A DNA stretch of 64,000 nt from Phoronis australis (taxonomy: Eukaryota > Phoronida > Phoronidae): NCBI GenBank assembly GCA_002633005.1, contig NMRA01000173.1, positions 263,392 to 327,391 of the forward strand, given 5' to 3'. The notes below the pieces were generated by a model. It was not told the DNA's origin. It searched no databases and was given only the letters and a program-made list of their open reading frames with translations. Both the position numbers and the translations under genes were made by a program. Every line of letters begins with the position of its first letter. The first letter of the stretch is position 1. Shown in pieces: positions 1 to 12,000 of the stretch.

Positions 1-35
1 TACCCAAAGCAGCCGTTAGATGGCCTATGTAAATA

Positions 36-3000
36 ATGGCGGATGGTAAGGTTTCAGGGTCGGTCGAAATGTGTCCCGTATAGTTTTATTTGTTAACAGC
101 GCTGCATGACTTCATAACAACTTTTTTACATTTTCAGAGGATGTGTCGAGTCTACTGGTCGTAGTAGTTGATGTAAACCCTGTATGGTGGGGAATGAGGT
201 CGCTGAAGCACAATCTACAGGAAGGCAACGTAAGTCAACGCCGTTCACAATCACAATCATGAATCAAAATACCAGCTTCACACACATCTCTTAATAACTC
301 ATAACATGATCATGTGTTATTACAGTGTGTTCGTGCCACTGGTGAAAACGTGAAAACTTAACTAATTCAAGTTTCGAACCTGGTACCTCTTGCCAGCCTT
401 GAAAGGCGTCCTCAACCAGTCAACCAAAGGGCAATTGCTGTGTTCCGTAGGCAAGTGGTTAAGAGAGGCCTTTAATTACTCAGCGCGTGCAAGCGCAGAA
501 TACTGTTGTTCCTGGGTTTTCTTCAATTTTATTGTTATTCTTATTACTCTGCGCGTGTAAGCGCAGAGTATTGTTGTTCGTGGGTTTTCTTCAATTTTAT
601 TCTTATTCTTATTCTTCTTCCGACCAACTTTGAGCCGAGGCTTAATAACTCCAAATTGGGTGCAGGTACAGTCTTTAAATTCAGCATATGACTTTTGACA
701 GCACATAAATTTTGATTCGTTATATAATCATATTCCATAAGGCACCGGAAGAGGTCATTTGGTGCAAAGGTCATGTAATTTTCAAAATGCTACTCCTTCT
801 TTATTTTAAAAGCTATTCTTTTCAAATTTGGTACACAGGTATAAGTCAATAAGGCAATTAAAAAAATTACTTTTCTAAGTAATCGGGTCTTCCAATCAGG
901 TTAAACAGGTCAAAGTCATTAGGTGCAAACTAAAACTTTGAGCTAGACACTTCAAATTCACAGGTCTGATTGGCACAGGTAATTCAATTTGGAATCCAAA
1001 GGTTCAGGTCATTTAGTGCAAAAATGGGGTCATTAGGTGCATTTTTCTTCTGAAAATTTGACCTTTTCAATCAGCAAGTATTCTGATGTGTCAACCGTTA
1101 GACAACTGTGATTCTCAGCATTAAACACATTTTTTATGGGCTTTGCAATAATTCTCCTAAAGACGCTTATAATGCACCGGATAGGGTCAATTACCCACAG
1201 ATGCAAAATCTGTCAGCTGAAAATATTTTAATATAAGTATGATAAAAAGTCGGTGATCTTCAACTCTGATGTTGCCCTTGTCACAGATTATGTTCTCTCT
1301 GGCATCCATCCATACCAGAAGGTCATCCAATTATAACATTCCAATAAATAAGACAGATTACAAGAAAAAGACATTCTTTCTTAGAACAGTGGCGCATTAG
1401 AATAACTTCTCTTGACATCTTTGTCAGCAAGCTATTTGCCTTTCTGAAGTAACATAGTCGGATGCCTTCATCTGGGGTACCTGCTTACTGTCTGCCCTAT
1501 CTGTATACGACCTAGCTATGTTAACTCATCTCTGAAGTGGCGTTCACTATGTATATATTTTTAAACATGTTGTTGTTGTTTTTGTCTTTGTTGATCTTCA
1601 TTGATATAAAGTGACACAATACTCTGGAGAGAGTGTGGTCACTTGACACAATACTCTGGAGAGAGTGTGGTCACTTGAACCTTGAAGAACTCTACTTCCA
1701 CCTTCTCCTCAGCCATTATGGCAGTGCCATCAAACTGAGGAGGCTGCGTGGTCCCTTTCTGCCATCGTGAGTACGCACTGTTGTTGGGCGCCAGTGTAGT
1801 GAAAACTCATCTAATCCAAGTTTCGAATCCGATATTTCTTGCTTCAATGCCAGGCATCCTAACCAGTTGACCCAAGATCAATTACCCTTTGGCGATTGAT
1901 TATGAAAGGCCTTTATAACTACACTCACTGCAATTCAGCACACTCTACTCTATCCAATGATTTAGTGGTCACGCCGCCTGGAACTCAACATCAGATCGGC
2001 CCCTGTACATCCGTGCCAAAAAGTGTGGTGAACTCTTACTTAGTTCTACAGACCCCTTATAGCTATCTCAGCATGAGAGTGTCGAGCGCTCACCCGCACA
2101 CTTTCTTCTTGCTTCAATATTTCAATAGTCTACTCTCTCCTTTGAGCTCTCAATTCTAACTGCTTGTGATTCCACTGACATACCCCAGCCCCCAAGTGAG
2201 TTAGCAATCTCAAAACGAGGCTGTTAACCCTCATTACAGTGAAGCTTAACATCTGGTTTTTACTATCATACAAGGAACAAATAAATTCAAGGGCCTTGTC
2301 TTGGCCTTGGTGCTGTCATGGACGCAGGACAGTGCAATGCTGTATTTTACACAGCTTTGCAGCGGTATGGATAAAAAACTGGCCAAGGCAAGTAATTCTG
2401 ACAAAAGATTAATGTCATTAAAAACTATACTCTTCCTTGTGTAAATTAAATTACTTAGCGGTACTATAAAGTTGCTATTGTGCTGTGTTTTTGCTGCTAA
2501 ATTCGTGGAGCGATCATATGTCGGCATTCAGTGTCATGAAATAGAGCGTCCCCTATTGGCCATTTTTTGTTTATTCTACAGTCAAGTGTTCCTCTTTCTC
2601 AAGGCTGTGTTCATGTCATGGCAAATTATTGAAATTGGTTTTACTACGTTTTAAGTTTTTAGTAGTTTAATAAAAAATAAATCGTATTTCCGAGCAAAAT
2701 TTGCTCTGGTGAAGCTGTCATCATCAGAAAGATTATTTGACTTTCAACCTTACACCCACACTATTGACCAAAAATTGAAAAAAAATAAAAATCATTACAA
2801 AGACTAATGACTGATCTTGTATATTTTCCAAAAGGTGTTCATCTTTTATCGACCTGCAATTAAATTACTGCTCGTGAAAAATAAATGGTTGAAAGCCTTT
2901 GTCAAATATATTGAAAAGGCACCTAAATTGTAACATATTTAACTTGTACATTAAAAGTGATAAAATTCCATAATGATTGTCCCAGTAGTAATGGAGTATG

Positions 3001-6000
3001 GCGTGTGAACAGTGAGAAATATCAAGAAAAAAAACATTTAAATTATTACGCATTTGATATGAAATATATTGAAATATTTTGTCGCAATCCTTACTCTTGA
3101 AGTGAACACATTACCACACCTCAGTTGGCACAAGAGCGCCTATGTATATATGAACATCTGTAGACAGCACACGGGTCTCAGTAAACCTGTTTGATGAAAG
3201 GTATCTGATAGTCACAATCTGTCTTCTGAAACTTTTGAGCCAATGAAAGCTCTTGAAGCCTATATTTTCTAGTGAAACTTCACAGTCAGTGAGGGCCCTG
3301 AACAAATACTTATAATATTACATTGTATTCGTTTGTGCAGGTTTTATGTTCTGGTAACCTATTTGATGAATGCCTCGCCTACCAACACTGATAGGAAAAC
3401 TTAATTTACTAATTGACTACATAACCACTTTCATGGAGGTTTTGACGATATTTTATTTAAAATGCATAAATGTATTTATAATAGCATAACAGTTTATGCA
3501 CATTGACAATATTAACATTTAGGAACGTTTGTATCTCTACTGTATGCTTTAGACACAAAATAGCCTCCAGTAGTGGAGAATGGCTGTTTAGCCTATTTTG
3601 TCAAGTAAGCTTAGCTACCCATGTATTGATTTTTAGTCAAAAGTCAAATGACCATGAACTCCTTAAGAAACATAGCCCTTAGGTTAACCTCTGGTGAGGG
3701 TCAAACTAATGTGACAGTGTCAGATACTGAATATTCATGCCATAAGCAAGAGTATGGATGGATTATTTTTTATGCACATACATAGTTGTATTTATTTCAA
3801 ATGTTAACATCTCTGCTTCTTGTTGCAGATTGTTCTCTCGTACTGCCTAAACAGCATTACAGCATTTGCCAATGCCCATCTAACACTGTCTGGCAAGAAT
3901 AAGTTGGCTATCTTGGCATCTATTGTTAATGAGAGGTAACTGTATACTTGAAAGTTTTCTACTTATTAAGTTGTTGCTTATATTGTCATATGATACTGAG
4001 GCAGTTGGGTCATGCTTTCAAAAATATATAAGTTTTGTTTCATGTAACTGGCCTCATTACAAATATGTCATACATAAAGAATATCTAAGTAGTATGTTGA
4101 GTGACCTAGTAAGAATCCCAGATTGCTTCGAAGTTGCCTCACACACATGCCTTCAAAATACTACATAAAGTAAACAGATGAAAGTTGGAATGGTTCTGCA
4201 AAAATCGGAAGGACTGTTCCGAGTCATGCACAGGTAATATGTGTTGATCATATGTTTCTGCCTCAGGAGGTGATCCTGCTCAGGATATTGGGCCTGAGAT
4301 GGGAAAATTAGCCGTTACCAAGCCTCCGAGACACTCTAATTTTCTGTTTGGCTAAAAAACATTGTGTGGGTGATTTTCAGTTCTCCTGCTGACTCTTGCC
4401 AATTTTTCACTATAGATATTTAATTTCTGGCTCTTGTCAACTATTTGTGCCAGGAGTTTTGTATCCTGCACCTGTACGCAGTTTCCCTATTTTGGCAACC
4501 CCTGCTCCTGTTGGTGACCTGGGAATTTGTACATGTAAATCTGAATATAGATGACACTGGAGAAGAAAGTGTATTTCTGATTCCATCTTTGCACTATTAC
4601 AGCAGGGTTATACCCTTTCTATCACTATCAAGACCACTCAACCTTCCCTTAACTATAAATTAAGAATGCGCCAAACATCTTGAAGGCTACTCTATGCGAA
4701 TTATTATCTAAATATGTTATGTATTCTTCAGTAACAAAATTTCTCTAATCCTGCCTGTCAAGATCTCATCATCCTTGACAATACCCTGTATGATCTGGGA
4801 CAGCCCTATTGGAAATGATATAATCTCCTAAGACTTATTGTAAGAATTACTTAATTATGTGTATCTATTAAATTGAACCTTGTTGTTTCCTTAAACAGAC
4901 ATCATGCGAGGTACTTTAATAAAGGGACAAAAGAAATTTGCCTAAAAGATTACTTTTTTGCTCTAGAATTAATGAATTTTCGTTTTTCAAAATTTCCATC
5001 ATTTCTTGTTTGCAGAAAATTGGAACAATTTTAAGATGGCATCTTATTAATATCATGTTGAACTTTCTATTTCAGTCATTTTTTGTATCCCAAACCATTA
5101 GGAAACGGAGTTATACAAAATGGAGAGGCTGCCCCAAAGAATGGGCCACCTCTTCGCGATGGCCGCTATGAAGTGTTTTCTGAAGTTGACTCTACCATTG
5201 TCAGTGAATGCAAAGAACTCATAACCAAAAATACACAGACTGAACTGCACAGCGATTGTTTGCTAGCTGGTGCTATGGCGATGGCCCTGTGTTGTATCCT
5301 TTGTTCACCTTCACTTGCTGTTTGTCGACTTTCACTTTTCCACTATATCTATTCTAACACATTGAACCTCCAGTAATTTACATTTGTACAGTGAAACGTT
5401 AGTTATTTAATTATTTTTTTGTCAAATTGCCTAATGTCTGAGATTTTAGATGGTATTATTACTATTATTATTATTTTAGTTATAAATGTTGCAGTGTTTA
5501 TGGTGAATGTGTTGCTATGGGGCTGAAAACTGATGACAGCGAGTTTCAGACCAATCCGACTACTGCTGTGCCTCCTAGTGGCAATTTCATATTTCCGTTT
5601 GCCTGTGCATCTTCAGAAATCTTTGTATTTTTGTGAAATTTTTCAAAGAGGTTTCTATTAAGGAGACAACCGTGCCTTTTTGTTTTGCGTCCGCAATGCG
5701 AACGGATTTGATGTATTCTGAGGTGTTGAATAATGTAATTTGCATGCTGTTTTTCTCATTCGTTATTGGCAATCAGTGATTGGTCAGTTGAAATTATTCT
5801 GTAAATGACTGGCCAATGAGGTATGCTTAGCATTGTAGGATATCATCTGCTTTACGAAAGCATGTCAATAGTGCATAATTTCACAGGTGGGAATTAGACT
5901 TTATTTTGAAAGCGGAAAAAGGAACTTGCTATGAGTAATGTGCTTTTCGTGTAGACTTCAGCACTGGTGTGTACAACATCAGCATGAATCAAAGATTTGT

Positions 6001-9000
6001 TGAAGATTGAATATGACTCATTGGACGGTGAGGAGACGATCATTGTCATCAGTTCTCCACTTGTGCTGACTACAATTAGTGGAGCATGATTTTAAACCTT
6101 TAGTTAAAATTTAAACTTTCAAAAAATACTGGTAATACAAGTTTTCATTAGCAAAATACGAATTTTTAGCATGAAGATTTAAAGCTTATATCCCTAGTGG
6201 GTTGGCATCTTGGTTACTGGCAACTTTTTGTGAAAGCACTATAATATGGGTAGTTCTTTATCATTGTTCTCAAATTAGATTTACCATAGCTAGTTTGATG
6301 TGCTATGATGTCACACCTAGTTTGATGTGCTATGATGTCATAGCTAGTTTGATGTGCTATGATGTCACACCTAGTTTGATGTGCTATGATGTCACAGCTA
6401 GTTTGATGTGCTATGATGTCACAGCTAGTTTGATATTTTATTATGTCATAGGTAGTTAGATGTGCTATGATGTCATGCCTAGTTTGATGTGCTATGATGC
6501 CATACCTAGTTTGATGTGCTATGATGTTATAGCTAGTTGGATGTGCTATGATGTCACATCTAGTTTGATGTGCTATGATGCCATACCTAGTTTGATGTGC
6601 TATGATGTCACATCTAGTTTGATGTGCTATGATTTCACAGCCAAAGTTATACCTAACCATAACCAAGTGACTCAGACATTCATCGTCTAGAAAAGGAGTG
6701 TGCAGTGGGCGAAAAGATGTCATCAAGAATTTTGGTAATTTTTTGAAGAAATTTTGGTAAATGGTTATTTCATTCAATTTTTTGTATAATTGTAAATTGA
6801 ACATGCAAGTTCGAAATTAACATTTTGAAGTTGAACACTTTTGTATTTTTCCTTAATTTATTACAACTTTTTATATTCATTAGAACTTAAAACCACTCAT
6901 CAAAAACATGATTACTAACTGTAAAAACTCTTCAGTGTGAGACACAATATGGCACAGGTGAAACTTCATTTTGTCAAATTTCTCAATTTAAGAAATTTAC
7001 TTTATTTTGTCCATGGCTTGTATGGCAAAGCTATTACCAAACAACATTTGGTAAAATTTTAAGCACTTGCAAAAATATGGCAATTTTAACAATTATTTTT
7101 GACGCAAATCGAGGAATTTTTACCCTAAAACCCCTAAATTTTTCAAATATTCCCATGCTGTACACATTATCCCTGTACAAATCATTGGCACAGAAAGAAG
7201 AGGTAGATGAAGCTATCAATTTTAAGTGTGCAGGCTACTTGGCTCACCCTTTTAAAATTGAGCTAATTTTCAATTACTGCTTGTCAATTTTTTACAAAAG
7301 CTGTCAATTTGCCATTTCAAAGGAAATTTTGAATCCAGTTTGTCATGAAAAAATAAATGCTAGCAGTATCTACAATTATGATCATGATTGAAAGATTTTG
7401 TTAACTGAATAAATTCAAGGTTTGAGTCTTTATTAAGGGATATGATCAAGATGGAAAAATATTAGCTTCCAAACAATTGATGAAGTCTGCAATCTCTAAA
7501 ACTATGAATGCTAAACCTGCATTGAGATTTCAGAGGCCTGTATCTTTTTTAAGAGAAATTATGGGATTTTTGGACGTTCTTGCAAACATTAGGACGTAAT
7601 ACAATGTGTCAGACGGTGAATATTTTGTGGAAATACAAGTAACTTGTGGATTCTCGATACCAGAAGTTAATGTCACAATCATTTTCACTCATCTTAAATG
7701 GGTCTGCCAGTTGTGAAATCTTTGTTTTTTGTTGCCTATTTAAAAAGTTGATGTTTTTTATTCAGAAGCTTTGTGGTCGACTTCTATGGACTATCGGACT
7801 TCTTACTTGCCATGATACTCAGGTGAACTACTCGTCAATGACTTTAATTGGCATTCCTAATTGGTCTAAAAAATCTGAACCTTGATGCATGTGTTGCTGA
7901 CAGTGTTGAGAGACACCAACTGCATAATTTGCCCGAGTTTGTCACAGAGTTTCGTCCAATTCTGGCTGATCGTTGTGTTCATCATATACTTGGTGACACA
8001 GACTATTGTAAACGTTACAGTCTTTGGCTGCTTAACATTCATTCAATGGGGAAAGCATGTCATCAGTTGCTGAGGAAAAAATGCTATACTATTGAGGGCA
8101 GGACTTTTGAAACTGTATTCCTAGTAAAGGTGTAATTTATAAGTGTTCCTGCGGAGAAGTTTTGTGACGAGCATTTCCAGCCCTCGAAGCTTACCAGCTT
8201 CCGTGTCTGCTTTTTGATCTCGAGAGTATATGACTTAATTGTGCACCGATTATAAACTAAGACACGTGATAACGAATGAATTCTAGCAACAACTATGAAA
8301 AAATCGTACAGTAGTTCCTTGAAATTGTCCAGAACACTTCACAGGCAAGAACCAACAAACAGCTCGTGTATGTGCACATACAAACAGTTTTCCATAAGCA
8401 GATGGCGTAAAGAATGTAAATTATTGTGACATCAACTTCTGGTTTTGAGAATGCTTGATATTCAAGTAACTGTATGTTTTATTTTACAAAAATGGAGTCC
8501 GTAGCTTTAACATTTGGACAAATGTTGAAAAATGCTGGACTTTCCTGTTAAATTGCTCTGTGTTTGGCTTCAGTTAAATGATTTTGGTGATTGTCATTTC
8601 TTTAGGTTGTGCGTGGGTCAGAGGATAACCCTTCGCAATACATGAACTTCATGAATGTTGTGTTCACGGCTCAGAAGCAGAATGTTGTACTGGATGCCTG
8701 TGTCCTTGACAACACGTCTGGCCTGCTGCAACAGGCCTGTGACATCACTGGCGGGATCTACCTTAAAGTTCCACAACTGGACGGGCTTCTGCAATATCTT
8801 CTGGTCAGTGTTGACCATTTCAACAGGTTTACCCAGTTAGATTTTTTTAACTGTTCAGACCAATTTATAAATCAAGAAAAACATTAATACAACTTTTGAT
8901 TGGAAATCAAACATGAAAATATGAAGAAAACTGTTCTCCAAAATTGCAACATTGTTTTGTTCTTGGTATAGAGTAACATCATTGAATTTAAACCCTGAAA

Positions 9001-12000
9001 TTATTTGGTACATAATTTAGAAATTGCATTCCAAGGATTGGAGTCTTGTGCAGGCAAGTTCAAACCCAGTTTTCTTCAAACTTTGTAACCTTGTGCAAAC
9101 TTAACAATAATTGCTGAAAAAAGTATATTTGTGTTATTATTTTACTTCTTGAGCAATAATCTGTATCTGATTTTTATATGAAAACAGAAACTAAATTTGG
9201 ATGAAAATTTGGAAAACATTGATTTTGAAATTATCCTAGAACTAAAGTGTTGAGGATTTGACGTGGTAACGTGGTACTAATCAAGACCTTTTGTTGTGTT
9301 TGTAAAGTGGGTATTTATTTTGTTTGTACAGTGTGGGTATTTCTTGCTTTTACAGTGGGTATTTCTTGTTTGTACAGTGGGTATTTCTTGTTTGTAAAGT
9401 GGGTATTTCTTGTTTGTACTGTGGGTATTTCTTGTTTGCACAGTGGGTATTTCTTGTTTGCACAATGGGTATTTCTTGTTTGTACAGTGGGTATTTCTAA
9501 TTTGTACAGTGGGTATTTCTTGTTTGTATAGTGGGTATTTCTTGTTTGTACAGTGGGTATTTCTTCCTGATCCTGTAATCAGAGACCAACTGAGTCTGCC
9601 TCCCAAGTCTCAAGTAGACTACAGGGCGGCATGCTTCTGCCACAGAAATCTCATTGACGTAGGCTATGTGTGCTCCGTCTGTCTTTCAAGTAAGTATCCA
9701 GTAACAGCTTTGTCATAAGTTTCGCTGTATCAGTATGTATACACTCCATACGAGGTCATTCACTGCATGTATACACTTCATATGAGGTCATTAGGTTACC
9801 GATTCTCTCTAAATCAGGGGGTGGCACCGTTTTGGTATCAGTGCCATATGTCTCACAGGTTTGGAAAAAAATCAGCATTTGGGAATGACATTTAAAGATA
9901 CCATGTCCTTTGTTTGTGTCTATTTAGAGCACATGCTAATAATGGTTTTTGGACATATAACTACTACAAAAACCAGTAAATGTTCTTTAACAAACTTTCT
10001 CTGTGTATAATGCCACATGGTCTTTGCCACAAGTTTGTTTAAAATGGGCTTTCATGAATTCAAATGCATTGTTTCTTATTTGTTCAGTAAAGTTGTTGCC
10101 TCAGGCCTTGGGCTCTAATATGGATCTCACGGCAATGAAACCCTCACAATGATGCTTTACAAGAAAGAAAAGGAATCTACCTAATTACCAACGTGTTCTA
10201 TGAATAGGCAACTTATGGCAATGTTTGTTGTGAATTCCCAAATTCTTGAAGGACATTATCTGCATTCTAAATTCTAACATGTGACCATAAGCCTTAGAAA
10301 GTTTAAGGTGGGATGTATGCGGCCCATGGCCATAAGTTGCCAACGCCTGATGTAAATTGTTGAAAATGTAACCAGTGAGACTGTGTGGAATACAATTTTC
10401 GTTAAATTTGTTTTGACATAATTATCTGGTATAGAATTTTCATGGATCATGTTTTGTTGAAGTTCACCATTGTTAAAGCCTCTCTGATAGTTTATGAAGA
10501 TAAAGGAAGAAAAATGTACTGAGAGGGATGTTAAAATGTACTGAGAGGGGTGTTAAAAATGTACCGAAAGGGGTGTTAAAAATGTACCGAAAGGGGTGTT
10601 AAAAATGTACCGAGAGGGGTGTTAAAATGTACTCAGAGGAGTGTTAAAAATGTACTGAGAGGGGTGTTAAAAATGTACCGAGAGGGATGTTAAAAATGTA
10701 CCGAGAGGGGTGTTAAAAATGTACCGAGAAGGGTGTCGAAAATGAACCAAGAGGGGTGTTAAAAATGTACTGAGACGGGTGTTAAAATGTACTCAGAGGG
10801 GTGTTAAAATGTACTCAGAGGGATGTTAAAATGTACTCAGAGGGGTGTTAAAATGTACTCAGAGGGGTGTTAAAATGTACTCAGAGAAGTGTTAAAAATC
10901 AACAGTGTGTTCAAGCTATTCTATTTTGATTCATCGTGCTGTTGGTTTTAAGGCTGACATGAAACCACGTTCTGTCTAAAAAAATTGATTTGGGCCACTT
11001 ACTGCAAATTGTTCCTTATGCAAATTAGAAGGGGTGTTGCTTTAAGCCAGGCTCAGTGAATAGTCATTTTACATTTGCCGAGCGTAGCCTGTTGTTGTAA
11101 TCAACTATTAATTGTCCCCAAGTCTATGTGTAACTTCTAATCTGAACAAAGAACTGACATCAGCTTCCAAAAGTTTATGTGGTGCAAATTTTAAGTATGT
11201 TGTTATGACAGAAGGCAAGTTCATAAATTGTAAACACATTTTAGGAGTAGGCAGTTGTTGTTCAAACTCGGCAATTATGGGAAAATGTGGTCGATTCCCA
11301 TAATTTACTAAATATTTTGTATCCTGTATAAAATACTGGTTCAAAATACTGGAGATGCCTGGTAATTGTGGGGTAAAGGATGCATATGATATGCTTTTTC
11401 AGTCACACCTAATCGGAAGATCTTCTTATAACTAGGCAAATTTGTAAGGAAACTTCTGTCTGTGTATGGTTTTTCAGATGTATGGGTTAACCATTGATCG
11501 GGTTGTGGTAAACCAAGCGTATTTCTTGACAGTTTTTATGCGGCCACATATTAATATGTGTGTGCCCCTGGTGGTAATTTTAGTTTTTTACGTTTACCTT
11601 CGTATCTTCAAAAGTCCTCAATGGATTTTCATAAAATTAAGTTTGTAGGCACCTATTAGTGAGATGACGCTATCCTCCCATTTTTGGATGCGAGGTAGTT
11701 TGTGCCACCAAGTGGCCGTTTTTACTGTTTTCGAGTCTATTTTTTGGCGTCCACTCGTCTATCAACAAAACAGCTTTCAGAATAATTGTGAAAATTGGCA
11801 TGTATGTTGATACTATGAAGTGGAAGGCTGACGATAATTTTCTGAGGACTTCCACTACTGTGGTGCCTCCTAGTGGCAGTTTTATATTTTTTGCGCTCTT
11901 TGCTGTATCTTACCGGTATAAACTGTTTGCAGGATCTTTACTTAATTTAGCAAGTGTATTTAAATGATGTTGACAATGAACGACAACAACTTTTGGACAG

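Larger units (their letters stand above)
230..3828 (+). other. GTF2H3 intron 2, repeat-rich, no gene seen
   Basis: Besides the two SINE-like copies and the hairpin-bearing repeat listed separately, it has an exact 34-base duplication (about 1612-1675) and AT-rich sequence. Short ORFs here look like chance. Confidence 0.6.

Noticed and set aside
7848-8135. 95-codon ORF ([19 protein letters not shown]...)
   Set aside because: In GTF2H3 intron 5, no splice sites or family match, and every GTF2H3 residue is already accounted for by other exons.
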